Below, piece after piece: positions 34,119 to 42,037 of a stretch of DNA of 64,000 bases. Position numbers and translations under genes: made by a program. Position 1 is the stretch's first letter. Every line of letters starts with the position of its first letter. The notes under the pieces are model-generated. The model made no database searches, had not been told where the DNA came from, and worked only from the letters and a program-made list of their open reading frames with translations. Source of the stretch: Streptosporangiales bacterium (GTDB taxonomy: Bacteria > Actinomycetota > Actinomycetes > Streptosporangiales > WHST01); NCBI GenBank assembly GCA_009379955.1, contig WHST01000012.1, positions 17,976-81,975 on the forward strand. The letters are read 5' to 3'.

Positions 34119-35125
34119 CTGGCCACCTCCTGATACGGCTCGTGGGGTGCGTTCTGGTCGTCGACCGAGGCGTCGCGCTGACCGTCGCCACCGGCGTCGT
34201 GTCCGGTCAGGGCGAGGAAGACCTCGTCGAGCGTGGGCTTGTCGACGCTCACCGACGTGATGCCGATGCCCGCCTGGCGGAGCCCGATGAGCACGTCGGC
34301 CGCCCGGTCGGCGGTGTCGAGCGCGACGTTCATCCGGCCCGACTCGGGAGCGAGCACGGGCTCCTCGCCGAGCAGCCGGCGGACCACGTCGACGGCGAGG
34401 CCCTGGTCGGCGCCCTCCGCGAGGCGTAGCTGCAGCGTCGAGTCGCCGACCGAGGTCTTCAGCTCGTCGGGGGTGCCTTCGGCGACCTTGCGGCCCCGGT
34501 CGATGACCGCGATCCGGTCGGCGAGCTGGTCCGCCTCGTCGAGGTACTGCGTGGTCAGCAGGACGGTGCAGCCGTCGGCCACCAGGCCACGGATGGTGTC
34601 CCACATCTGTCCACGGGTACGCGGGTCGAGACCGGTGGTCGGCTCGTCGAGGAAGATCAGCGGCGGACGGGTGATCAGGCTGGCGGCCAGGTCGAGGCGC
34701 CGCCGCATGCCGCCGGAGAACTGCGAGATCCTCTTGTTCGCCGCGTCCTCGAGACCGAACTGGCCGAGCAGTCGCTTCGCCGTCTCCCTGGACCTGCGCG
34801 AGCTGATCCCCTGGAGGCGGCCGAACAGCCAGAGGTTCTCGGTGGCGGTCAGGTTCTCGTCGACCGAGGCGTACTGCCCGGTGACACCGAGCAGTTGCCG
34901 GATCCGATGCGGCTCGCGACGTACGTCGACGCCGAAGATCTCCGCCTCGCCCTCGTCGATGCCGAGCAGTGTGGCGAGCATCTTCAGCATCGTGGTCTTG
35001 CCGGCGCCGTTGGGACCGAGCACGCCGAAGACCTCGCCCTGACGGACGTCGAGGTCGATGCTGTCGACGGCCCGGACGGCACCGAACGCCTTGACCAGAC
35101 CGTGTGTGCTGACAGCGCTTGTCAT
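34115..35125 (-). CDS. ABC exporter ATP-binding protein, DrrA-like (DUF4162)
   Basis: A 336-aa ATPase with Walker A GPNGAGKTT, Q-loop VTGQYASVDENLT, signature FSGGMRRRLDLAASL, Walker B LIFLDEPTTGLD and switch region LTTQYLDEAD. Its C-terminal extension (about 230-310) is the daunorubicin-resistance DUF4162-type domain. AAGGAG precedes the ATG. The MarR gene lies 114 bases upstream on the same strand and may control this pair. Efflux of a drug-like compound is inferred. Confidence 0.9.
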   Translation of the reverse strand: MTSAVSTHGLVKAFGAVRAVDSIDLDVRQGEVFGVLGPNGAGKTTMLKMLATLLGIDEGEAEIFGVDVRREPHRIRQLLGVTGQYASVDENLTATENLWLFGRLQGISSRRSRETAKRLLGQFGLEDAANKRISQFSGGMRRRLDLAASLITRPPLIFLDEPTTGLDPRTRGQMWDTIRGLVADGCTVLLTTQYLDEADQLADRIAVIDRGRKVAEGTPDELKTSVGDSTLQLRLAEGADQGLAVDVVRRLLGEEPVLAPESGRMNVALDTADRAADVLIGLRQAGIGITSVSVDKPTLDEVFLALTGHDAGGDGQRDASVDDQNAPHEPYQEVAR

Positions 35126-35239
35126 GGTGTTGCTCCTTCACGGCCGGGTTCGGGTTGACCGGCCTGACGGAGCAACTCTGCGGGCGGATGGATACACGGC
35201 GCCCTCACGCCGGTTTCACTCGTTCATGCGACGGGGCGG

Positions 35240-35710
35240 TCAGTCGTCCGGGTCGGCGATCTCCTGGTACGGGAGCGCGTGCAACGCCTGCAGGGCGCGC
35301 AACAACGCCCGGCGGTCGGCCGCGGGGAGCCGGGCGAGGAGGCGTTCCTCGCGGCGCTGGATCGCCGACTGCACCGAGTCGCGTGTTCGTTGCCCTTCCT
35401 GCGTCAATGCGAGGAGGCGGGCGCGCCGGTCGGCGGGGTCGGGGTGACGCTCGATCAGGCCGCGGTCCTGCAGGTCGTCGAGCACGGCGATGATGCGCGT
35501 CTTGTCCGCGCCGATGGCCTGGGCGAGTGCGGCCTGGGTGCGGACCGGCTCGGCGTCGAGCCCGAGCAGCACGACATAGCCCCACATGGTCAGGTCGTGG
35601 GCGTCGAGCACCGGCTGCTCCGCCGCGGTCAGTGCGCGCCCGAGGGGCACCATCATCGCCGCGAGGTCCGGGCGGCTGGTGTCGCGCCGCGATCGTGACT
35701 GCCTGGTCAT
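35240..35710 (-). CDS. MarR family transcriptional regulator
   Basis: A 156-aa winged-helix regulator: TQAALAQAIGADKTRIIAVL is the recognition region and LIERHPDPADRRARLLALT the wing with the conserved DxR. Helices at both ends form the dimer interface. It is divergent from the DinB-like gene at 35785 and upstream of the DrrAB-type exporter on its own strand. Its promoter has TACCAT seven bases before the ATG, so a leaderless transcript is likely. The intervening region contains a strong inverted repeat, the probable operator. Confidence 0.88.
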   Translation of the reverse strand: MTRQSRSRRDTSRPDLAAMMVPLGRALTAAEQPVLDAHDLTMWGYVVLLGLDAEPVRTQAALAQAIGADKTRIIAVLDDLQDRGLIERHPDPADRRARLLALTQEGQRTRDSVQSAIQRREERLLARLPAADRRALLRALQALHALPYQEIADPDD

Positions 35711-35717
35711 CGCGGCA

Positions 35718-35765
35718 ATGGTACGCCTTGTCAGATCGTATGCGAATGCTTACGATCTGCTTACG
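35718..35765. promoter_or_regulatory. Divergent promoter region with MarR operator
   Basis: A perfect 9-bp inverted repeat CAGATCGTA-N10-TACGATCTG spans 35732-35759. It covers a rightward promoter made of -35 TTGTCA (35728-35733), 17-bp spacer and -10 TACGAT (35751-35756), so occupancy would block transcription of the 35785 gene. A direct repeat TGCTTACG occurs at 35747 and 35758. The leftward -10 of marR (TACCAT on the minus strand) is at 35718-35723. Confidence 0.7.
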
Positions 35766-35784
35766 CACATCGACGGGAGTGGTC

Positions 35785-36390
35785 ATGCGGACGGTCGACA
35801 CGGACGTACGAGAGTTGGACCGGCGCGCGGTGCTGGCGAGCATGGAGATCGTCTCGCTGGTGCAGGTGTCCGACCTCGACCGACCAACGCCGTGCGCGGA
35901 GTGGACGCTCGGCGAGCTGCTCGCCCACATGACCGCCCAGCATCACGGCTTCGTCGCGGCGGCGTCGGGCGAGGGCGGCGATCTCGCGCGATGGCAGGTC
36001 ACGCCCGGCGTCTCGGATCCCGTCTCCGCGTACACGCTCGCCACCGCTCGCGTGGTCTCGGCGTTCGCGGCGGTCGGCGTGCTCGACCGGGACTTCTCGC
36101 TGCCGGAGCTGAGCACCCAGCTGACCTTCCCCGGCAGGCAGGCCATCGGCTTCCACTTCCTCGACTACGTCGTGCACGCGTGGGACGTCACGCGGACACT
36201 TGACGTACCGCTCGACCTGGACGACGACGTGCTCGCCACCGCACTCGCGATGGCACAGGACGTCCCCGACGGGAACCTGAGACTCCGGCCTGGTGCGGTC
36301 TTCGGACCCGGCGTCCCGGTGGCGGTCGACGCGTCGACCCTGGACACGACCGTGGCCATGCTCGGCCGCTCACCGTCCTGGCCGGACTGA
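35785..36390 (+). CDS. TIGR03086-type metal-binding protein (DinB/maleylpyruvate isomerase N-terminal fold)
   Basis: A 201-aa mycothiol-linked DinB-superfamily protein. The PTPCAEWTLGELLAHMTAQH segment and the DYVVHAWDVTRTLDVPLDLDDDV segment carry the His ligands of the family; the usual C-terminal helix FGPGVPVAVDAST ends the protein. Such proteins often detoxify electrophiles with mycothiol. It is divergent from MarR and its promoter is embedded in the MarR operator, so induction by the MarR ligand, together with the exporter, is inferred. ATG 35785 fits the family N-terminus; longer upstream frames run through the promoter and marR. Confidence 0.83.
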   Translation: MRTVDTDVRELDRRAVLASMEIVSLVQVSDLDRPTPCAEWTLGELLAHMTAQHHGFVAAASGEGGDLARWQVTPGVSDPVSAYTLATARVVSAFAAVGVLDRDFSLPELSTQLTFPGRQAIGFHFLDYVVHAWDVTRTLDVPLDLDDDVLATALAMAQDVPDGNLRLRPGAVFGPGVPVAVDASTLDTTVAMLGRSPSWPD

Positions 36391-36579
<189 letters not shown>

Positions 36580-36685
36580 ACGACCGGGCGCCGCAGCCGC
36601 CGCCCGTGGTGTTGTAGAGTGGCGTCGGCCTTCGCGGAGACGAGCACCAGCGTTCGACCGGGGCGCCGTCGCATCATCGCAACAT

Positions 36686-36760
36686 GGTCCTGTGGAGCAG
36701 CTAGGAGTGCTCGCCACCCTGTCAAGGTGGAGGCCGCGGGTTCAAATCCCGTCAGGACCG
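36686..36760 (+). tRNA. tRNA-Asp (GTC)
   Basis: The cloverleaf is complete: acceptor GGTCCTG/CAGGACC, D stem GAGC/GCTC, anticodon arm CCACC-CTGTCAA-GGTGG with anticodon GTC, T arm GCGGG-TTCAAAT-CCCGT and discriminator G. CCA is not encoded. A TAGAGT -10-like element lies about 65 bases upstream. Confidence 0.95.
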
Positions 36761-36781
36761 CCCAACGTTCTCGCAGGTCAC

Positions 36782-36814
36782 AGGGCCGCCACCCCGGCAG
36801 AGGGTGACGGCCCT
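36782..36814 (+). terminator. Hairpin downstream of tRNA-Asp
   Basis: A 13-bp imperfect stem (AGGGCCG-c-CACCC pairing with GGGTG-a-CGGCCCT, one mismatch) with a seven-base loop begins 22 bases after the tRNA. There is no strong T tract, as is common in high-GC actinobacteria, so termination is likely but unproved. Confidence 0.6.
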
Positions 36815-36871
36815 TCACTCGTTCCCGGCTCCGGGTCCTCACCGCTGCCGGTACTGGTCGACCGGGCCGGC

Positions 36872-37414
36872 TCAGGTCTGGAGCACCTCGCGGGCTTCCG
36901 GCCACGCGTACCGCAAACATGCGGGTGAGCCGTTGAGTCGAGCCGGAACACCTCCGGGAGGTGGCACGTCGGCGCGCTGGATGCACCTTCCCCCGAGTGC
37001 TCGGTAGAAGGACTGGGCTGGCCGGTTCTGCTCCAGGACCCACAGGTAGAACCCCGATCCCGGTGTACGTTCCGCGACCACCTCGGCGCTCAGCCGTAGC
37101 AGGCGACCGCCGATGCCACGTCGCTGGAAGCCGTCACTGACGTGGAGGTTGTCGAGCAACGCACCCCAGGTCGGGTGTTCGTCGAGGATCGTGTGAGCAA
37201 AGCCGACGACCACATCGTCCTCCTCGGCGAGGAGCGTGTACTGCCTGTCCGAGGGTTCGCGAAGTCGGTCGTTCCAAAGGGCGACGCGATCGTCGATGAC
37301 GTCACCATCGAGGTACGTATCCGAGTAGGCACCTCGATAATGACGTCGCCAGCTGGCCGCGTGCAGCGCGGCCACCATCGGAGCATCCGGCTCTCGGGCA
37401 GGACGGAATCGCAT
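36872..37414 (-). CDS. GNAT family N-acetyltransferase
   Basis: A 180-aa acetyltransferase. The acetyl-CoA binding motif A reads LHVSDGFQRRGIGGRLL, preceded by the strand VVGFAHTILDE and followed by LWVLEQNRPAQSFYRALGG, the usual motif B. It should acetylate a small molecule or protein amine; the substrate is not predictable. ATG 37414 is preferred; an in-frame GTG at 37432 would add six residues. It is a single gene. Confidence 0.82.
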   Translation of the reverse strand: MRFRPAREPDAPMVAALHAASWRRHYRGAYSDTYLDGDVIDDRVALWNDRLREPSDRQYTLLAEEDDVVVGFAHTILDEHPTWGALLDNLHVSDGFQRRGIGGRLLRLSAEVVAERTPGSGFYLWVLEQNRPAQSFYRALGGRCIQRADVPPPGGVPARLNGSPACLRYAWPEAREVLQT

Positions 37415-37664
37415 CAGGTCAAGGTGGCGCACTACTGGTCCTCCTCATCGATCCTGGCAGTAGCACCGCGCCGAAGCCGGGTGCCGGACCGTCACAGGGC
37501 CAGGTCCCTCAGGTCACTCTGGATGAGTCGGCAGCAGCATAGATCACGGGATCCGTTCAGACTCATCCGGCAGATTCATGGCGAATATCCAGTCGAAGCC
37601 GTCGAAGCCGTGGGTCCGGCTCCGACCTCTGCGGTGAAAGCACCCGACGAAGAAGGAGAGATCC

Positions 37665-38054
37665 ATGGGGCATCCTGTCGTGCACTTCGAGATCATCGGG
37701 ACCGACCCGGCCAAGCTCCGCGGCTACTACGGTGACCTGTTCGGATGGGAGTTCGCCATGGGCGACGCGTCCACCGAAGCGGTCTCCGAGCCCGGCAACT
37801 ACGGCTTCGTGGACGGGAGCACCCACGGTGAAGGGGGCATCAACGGCGGTGTCGCCGGCGGCAAGGGCTTCGAGGCCCGCGTCCTGTTCTACGTAGGCGT
37901 CCCTGACGTCGAGGCCGCACTCCGGAAGGCCGAGAGCCTCGGCGGGACACGCGCGATGGGTCCCGAACCCGCGCAGGCTCGCGCGGGAGACCTCGTCGTG
38001 GGGCACTTCACCGATCCCGCGGGCAACGTGATCGGCGTCGCCGCGCTGTCGTAA
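37665..38054 (+). CDS. VOC (glyoxalase/bleomycin resistance) family protein
   Basis: A 129-aa vicinal-oxygen-chelate protein: it opens with VVHFEIIGTDPAKLRGYYGDLFGWEF, has the paired strand VLFYVGVPDVEAALRKAESLGG and ends FTDPAGNVIGVA. AAGGAGAG precedes the ATG. It lies 37 bases upstream of a DGPF protein gene that is coupled to an ECF sigma factor, so it is probably the first gene of that operon. Possible roles are detoxification or binding of a small electrophile; the metal ligands His and Glu are only partly recognisable. Confidence 0.82.
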   Translation: MGHPVVHFEIIGTDPAKLRGYYGDLFGWEFAMGDASTEAVSEPGNYGFVDGSTHGEGGINGGVAGGKGFEARVLFYVGVPDVEAALRKAESLGGTRAMGPEPAQARAGDLVVGHFTDPAGNVIGVAALS

Positions 38055-38091
38055 CCGTCGTCGGACCCGAATCGAACCCGAGGAGTGGAAG

Positions 38092-38487
38092 ATGAAGTAC
38101 CTCGTCATGATCTACAGCAACCCCGAGACCTGGGGGCACCCGATCTTCCTGCGGACCGCGGAGGCTCTGGCGATGTCCGATGAAGAGCGTGCCGAGATGA
38201 CCAGGCAGTCCGAGGAGCTGTTCGCGGAGATCGCCGGGTCCGGGGAGCTCGTGGCCGGCGAAGCGCTCGCCGACCCGGTCACCGTCAGGACCGCGCGGGT
38301 ACGCGACGGTGCACCGGTGATCACGGACGGGCCGTACCTCGAGGCCAAGGAGCAGCTGGCCGGGTACTTCGTGGTCGACTGCGAGAGCGCCGAACGGGCG
38401 ACCGAGATCGCGGCGCGGTTCCCCGACGCGCGGTTCGCCGCGGTGGAGGTGCGCCCGATCATGGACATGTCCGGCCAGGAGATGTGA
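38092..38487 (+). CDS. DGPF/YCII-related protein linked to an ECF42-type sigma factor
   Basis: A 131-aa protein of the YCII/DGPF family: MKYLVMIYSNPETWG opening, a central VTDGPY-type motif (VITDGPYLEAKEQLAGYFVVD) and the end segment FAAVEVRPIMDM. The name DGPF comes from the conserved Asp-Gly-Pro-(Phe/Tyr) seen here as DGPY. Genes of this family are regularly found beside ECF42 sigma factors and are their usual targets. The stop overlaps the GTG start of the sigma gene. Function is unknown; a ligand-binding or enzymatic role in stress has been proposed for the family. Confidence 0.85.
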   Translation: MKYLVMIYSNPETWGHPIFLRTAEALAMSDEERAEMTRQSEELFAEIAGSGELVAGEALADPVTVRTARVRDGAPVITDGPYLEAKEQLAGYFVVDCESAERATEIAARFPDARFAAVEVRPIMDMSGQEM

Positions 38488-39734
38488 GCGTCGACACCGG
38501 CATGGAGGACCTGCTGCGCCGGCTGGCGCCGCGGGTCCTCGCCGCGGTCGTACGGCGGTACGGGCACTTCGACGCCGCCGAGGACGCGGTGCAGGAGGCG
38601 TTGTTGGCCGCGGCGACGCAGTGGCCGGAAGGCGGGACGCCCGACAGCCCGCAGGGATGGCTGATCACGGTAGCCGCGCGCCGGCTGACCGACCTGCTCC
38701 GCAGCGAGCAGGCCGGCCGGCGCAGGGAGGAGAAGGTGGCCTCGCTGACCCCGCCGGACGAGCTGCTCTCGCCGGCTGCCGACGTCGGGGGATCGTCGAG
38801 CCAGGACGACACGCTGACCCTGCTGTTGTTGTGCTGCCATCCCGGCCTCACCGCGCCGTCCCAGATCGCGCTCACCCTGCGCGCCGTCGGCGGTCTCACC
38901 ACGGCGCAGATCGCCCGGGCGTTCCTGGTGCCCGAGACGACCATGGGCCAGCGCATCAGCCGCGCCAAGCAGAGCATCAAGGCGGCGGGCGCCCGGTTCC
39001 GACCGCCGTCCGAGGACGAGCTGGCGGACCGTCTCGGTGCCGTCCTGCACGTGCTCTACCTGATCTTCAACGAGGGGTACACCGCCACCTCCGGCCCCGA
39101 CCTGCACCGCGGCGAGCTGAGCGGTGAGGCGATCCGGCTCACCCGGGTCGTCCACGCGCTGCTTCCCGACGACGGCGAGGTTGCCGGACTCCTCGCGCTC
39201 ATGCTGCTCACCGACGCGCGCCGGCCTGCACGCACGCGGCCCGACGGCAGCCTCGTCCCGCTCGCCGAACAAGACCGCGGCCGGTGGGACAGGGAGTCGA
39301 TCGACGAAGGCATTGCGCTCATCAGCGAGACCCTGCCCCGGACGGTGCCCGGCCCGTACCAGATCCAGGCGGCCATCGGCGCGGTGCACGCGGAGACACC
39401 GCACGCGGAGGACACCGACTGGCCGCAGATCGTCGTGCTGTACCGGCTACTCGAAGAGCTGGCGCCCAACCCCATGGTCACCCTCAACCACGCCGTCGCG
39501 GTCGCCATGGTGCACGGCCCGCAGGCCGGCCTCGACCTGCTCGCGCCCCTGGACGACGACGACCGGCTCGCCGGGCACCACCGCCTCCACGCGGTCCGCG
39601 CACACCTGCTGGAGATGGCGGGGGACCACCAGCGCGCCCGATCCTGCTACCTCGCGGCCGCACGCCTGACCACCAGCCTCCCCGAGCAGAACTACCTGCA
39701 GGCCCGAGCGGCCCGGCTGGCCGAGGACGGTTAG
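38484..39734 (+). CDS. ECF42-type RNA polymerase sigma factor with C-terminal TPR-like extension
   Basis: A 416-aa sigma-70 family protein. The sigma-2 region (about 10-75: FDAAEDAVQEALLAAATQWP, then GWLITVAARRLTDLLR) is followed by sigma-4 (about 125-175: LTTAQIARAFLVPETTMGQR) and a long helical C-terminus of about 230 residues beginning with the group hallmark FNEGYTAT. ECF42 factors have this TPR-like extension instead of a separate anti-sigma factor. The GTG start overlaps the DGPF gene stop. A paralogous cassette lies at 50507-52197. Confidence 0.87.
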   Translation: MSVDTGMEDLLRRLAPRVLAAVVRRYGHFDAAEDAVQEALLAAATQWPEGGTPDSPQGWLITVAARRLTDLLRSEQAGRRREEKVASLTPPDELLSPAADVGGSSSQDDTLTLLLLCCHPGLTAPSQIALTLRAVGGLTTAQIARAFLVPETTMGQRISRAKQSIKAAGARFRPPSEDELADRLGAVLHVLYLIFNEGYTATSGPDLHRGELSGEAIRLTRVVHALLPDDGEVAGLLALMLLTDARRPARTRPDGSLVPLAEQDRGRWDRESIDEGIALISETLPRTVPGPYQIQAAIGAVHAETPHAEDTDWPQIVVLYRLLEELAPNPMVTLNHAVAVAMVHGPQAGLDLLAPLDDDDRLAGHHRLHAVRAHLLEMAGDHQRARSCYLAAARLTTSLPEQNYLQARAARLAEDG

Positions 39735-40270
39735 CCGGGTCGCGCCCCGCGGACGGCGTCCCAGCCGGTGAGCGTGATGACCTCTGCCGCGATGTCGGAG
39801 ACCTGACGTCCGTCGGTCGCGACCCTGTGCACCCACGGTTTCGTCGCCTCGTCGAGCTCGGCGGCCATGAGGTCGCTGCGGTGGACGTGCCAGTCGAGGG
39901 TGCTGCCGATCTCCCGCCGACCCAGCCGCTCCCGCGCCGTCGCGTCGCTCGACGTCAGCAGGACGGCGGTCACGCGCGGACGGTCACCCATGACCTCGGT
40001 CAGCTCATCGACCACGCGCACGCTCGCGGTGTTGACGTAGATCATCCGCCGGAAGCCGAGCGAGCGGTAGTTGCCCCACATCGCCGCCAGGTTGCGCTCG
40101 GCGAGCCCGTGCTCCCGCGTGGGCGGGTACGCCATGTCGAGGTTGTCGCCCTCGATCAGCGCATGCCGCACCTCGCGCGCGCTGAGCTGAGCGTGGATCT
40201 CGTACGCGACGGTGGTCTTGCCGACGCCGGAGCGTCCGCCGATGAACAGGGCTTCGCTCCTCGACTCCAT
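39731..40270 (-). CDS. P-loop kinase-like ATPase (AAA_33/zeta-like)
   Basis: A 179-aa protein with a Walker A motif FIGGRSGVGKTTVAYEI, a DNLDMAYPP segment after strand 2 where the kinase acidic residue lies, and a C-terminal HRVATDGRQVSDIAAEVI of nucleotide kinases. It resembles gluconate/chloramphenicol-phosphotransferase-like small-molecule kinases and zeta toxins. No antitoxin-like gene is adjacent. CATACT lies seven bases before the ATG, suggesting a leaderless message. It converges with the ECF gene, overlapping it by 4 bp. Confidence 0.75.
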   Translation of the reverse strand: MESRSEALFIGGRSGVGKTTVAYEIHAQLSAREVRHALIEGDNLDMAYPPTREHGLAERNLAAMWGNYRSLGFRRMIYVNTASVRVVDELTEVMGDRPRVTAVLLTSSDATARERLGRREIGSTLDWHVHRSDLMAAELDEATKPWVHRVATDGRQVSDIAAEVITLTGWDAVRGARPG

Positions 40271-40277
40271 TCCGGCA

Positions 40278-40307
40278 AGTATGGCCGCCGGCCGTCCTCC
40301 CTATACT
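40278..40307. promoter_or_regulatory. Back-to-back -10 elements of two divergent leaderless genes
   Basis: On the minus strand CATACT (40278-40283) precedes ATG 40270 by seven bases. On the plus strand TATACT (40302-40307) precedes GTG 40315 by seven bases. Only 44 bases separate the two starts, so the two promoters overlap face to face. Confidence 0.55.
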
Positions 40308-40314
40308 TCCCGGC

Positions 40315-40917
40315 GTGGCGTACGACAGGGGGGCGGCCAGGCGGAGCCGCCGGCAGCGGCGGCTCGTGGTCACGGCGGCGGTGGTCGCGCCGGTGCTGTA
40401 CGTCCTGTCGGTCGTCGGGCTGCTCGGCGGGTTCGCGCATGCGCCGTACCGCGCGGCCGATGCCCGCGAATGGGTCGACAGTGGCCAGTTCCGGGTCCGC
40501 GTGATCGCCGTGACCTGGTCGGACTCGCCCATCACCAGCCGGGCGGAGCGCGGAGCGCACGAGCTGCAGTTCGACGTCGATATCCACAACACCAGCCGCG
40601 AGACCCCCGCCACGCTCGGCACCATCATCGTCCTGAGCTACCGGATGGACGGCCGCGAGGAGAGGCTCGGCGGCTACCGGGTGCTCGACCCCACGGACAG
40701 CCAGCGCGTCCAGCCCGGCTTCACCAGGCGAGTCAGGTTCACCGCGAACGTCGAGCCGACCCGGCGCAGCGCGCCGCCGCGTACCGTCGATGTGCTCGTG
40801 CTCGGCACCGAACGCACCCTCGGCGACACTCCCGACGACTTCCGGCACGGCAACGATCTGCGCTGGTGGCCCACCAGCAAGGTCGTGGCCACCGTGCCGA
40901 TGGTCGTACGCACATGA
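40315..40917 (+). CDS. Uncharacterised membrane-anchored protein, first of three
   Basis: A 200-aa protein with a basic N-terminus (RRSRRQRRLVV), one membrane segment at about 17-42 and a C-terminal region of about 155 residues predicted to lie outside the cell. That region contains beta-strand-like segments (HELQFDVDIHNTSRETPATL, then RVRFTANVEPTRRS), which recall DUF4352-type immunoglobulin-like domains, but no family assignment is safe. Its stop overlaps the next start (ATGA), and the next gene's stop overlaps a third, all with the same one-membrane-segment layout. A shared extracytoplasmic complex is the simplest idea. Confidence 0.6.
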   Translation: MAYDRGAARRSRRQRRLVVTAAVVAPVLYVLSVVGLLGGFAHAPYRAADAREWVDSGQFRVRVIAVTWSDSPITSRAERGAHELQFDVDIHNTSRETPATLGTIIVLSYRMDGREERLGGYRVLDPTDSQRVQPGFTRRVRFTANVEPTRRSAPPRTVDVLVLGTERTLGDTPDDFRHGNDLRWWPTSKVVATVPMVVRT

Positions 40918-41492
40918 CGAGCCCCGCACGCGTCCTGCGTGGTCTGCTCGTCGTCGCGCTGTGCGCCGCGATCGTCGCGCTCGTCCAGATCCGGCCGACC
41001 GGCGCGGACAAGGGCGGTCCGCTGACCCGGCACGGCGAGCTCGGCGCACAACTCCGAGGGGAGACGCTGCACGCCCTCGCCCACCGCGACCGCACCGCAC
41101 GCACCATCGCCGTCGCCGCGGGTGACGAGTACCGCGCGACCGACGGCGTCCTCCTCGTCGTGCCCGTCACCGTCACCGCCGTCGAGCACTCCCTGATCGT
41201 CGACGCCGCGCTCCTCACCGCGGACGGGAGCAGGTACCGACCGGTCGAGGTCCCCGACCAGCTCACCGCCGACGTCACCCTCCACCCGGGGATCCCGATG
41301 TCGGGAGCCGTGGTCTTCCAGGTGCCACGCGACCGGCTCGCGGGTGCCGCGCTCGTCCTGCTCGAGGCCGCGAACACGCCGGTTCCCGCGCACGAGGAGC
41401 TGCGGATCGACCTCGACGTCGACGCGGCAGGCGCACGGCGGATGCTCGCGACCGACGGACCGGCCGAGGTCCCCCAGGTGTCGCCCGCATGA
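40914..41492 (+). CDS. Uncharacterised membrane-anchored protein, second of three
   Basis: A 192-aa protein with an N-terminal membrane segment or signal (VLRGLLVVALCAAIVALVQI) and an outside domain containing TDGVLLVVPVTVTAVEHSL and SGAVVFQVPRDRLAGAALVL. The latter pattern (a polar strand ending ..V.F.VP) resembles the last strand of DUF4352/telomeric-repeat-factor-2-like domains in lipoproteins, but there is no lipobox. It starts inside the stop of the previous gene and ends inside the start of the next, so the three must be translated together. Confidence 0.6.
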   Translation: MTSPARVLRGLLVVALCAAIVALVQIRPTGADKGGPLTRHGELGAQLRGETLHALAHRDRTARTIAVAAGDEYRATDGVLLVVPVTVTAVEHSLIVDAALLTADGSRYRPVEVPDQLTADVTLHPGIPMSGAVVFQVPRDRLAGAALVLLEAANTPVPAHEELRIDLDVDAAGARRMLATDGPAEVPQVSPA

Positions 41493-42037
41493 GGTCTCGC
41501 CCGAAAGTGGCGCGCTGGGCCCGCCGACACCTGGCGAGTCTCGTCGCCCTGGTCCTCGTCTGCGTCGCGGCCGCGTACCTGGCGGGCACCAGGAACTCCG
41601 CGCTCCTCGACCAGTTCGCCGAGTCCGACCCCGTCGACGTCGCGGCCGGTGAGACCACGCGGATCAAGGGCCACGCCGTCCGGCTGACGCATGTGCGGAC
41701 GGCCGGGTCGCTGCCGACCTATGCCGGTGAACCGGCCGAGCACCCCCGCGGCACGAAGTTCGTCGTCGTGGAGCTCGTCGTGACACCGACGCGGCAGGCC
41801 GGGAAGCTCACCCTCGCCGAGACCCGGCTATGCGACGGTGCCGGACGATGCTGGGACGAGGGTTCGCTCGAGGACCTGTCCGACGCCGAGGTCGAGACCG
41901 CCGGGTTCGGCGACGGGAAGGGCACACGCCCGTACGTGGTGCGTACGGGCTTCGTCGTCGACGATGGCGCGCGCGACTTCACGGTCGAGGTAGCGGGACT
42001 GGGGTTGAACCCTCGGTACTGGCGGTTCGCGACCTGA
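41489..42037 (+). CDS. Uncharacterised membrane-anchored protein, third of three
   Basis: A 182-aa protein with a basic N-terminus, one membrane segment at about 14-32 and an outside domain. Its core KFVVVELVVTPTRQAGKLTL and closing VVRTGFVVDDGARDFTVEVAG have the strand pattern of DUF4352-like domains. Two cysteines (RLCDGAGRCWD, C-x5-C) could form a disulphide. Its last 59 bases overlap the convergent membrane gene on the other strand (41979-43277). It belongs with the two preceding genes. Confidence 0.6.
   Translation: MRSRPKVARWARRHLASLVALVLVCVAAAYLAGTRNSALLDQFAESDPVDVAAGETTRIKGHAVRLTHVRTAGSLPTYAGEPAEHPRGTKFVVVELVVTPTRQAGKLTLAETRLCDGAGRCWDEGSLEDLSDAEVETAGFGDGKGTRPYVVRTGFVVDDGARDFTVEVAGLGLNPRYWRFAT

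Noticed and set aside
37433..37664. ECF42-type promoter in front of the first cassette
   Set aside because: No TGTCGA was found; AGTCGAAG and CGTCGAAG occur at about 37580-37600 but lack a matching -10.
39731..40270. Zeta toxin of a toxin-antitoxin pair
   Set aside because: No small antitoxin gene is adjacent; the divergent neighbour is a membrane-anchored protein. A small-molecule kinase is at least as likely.
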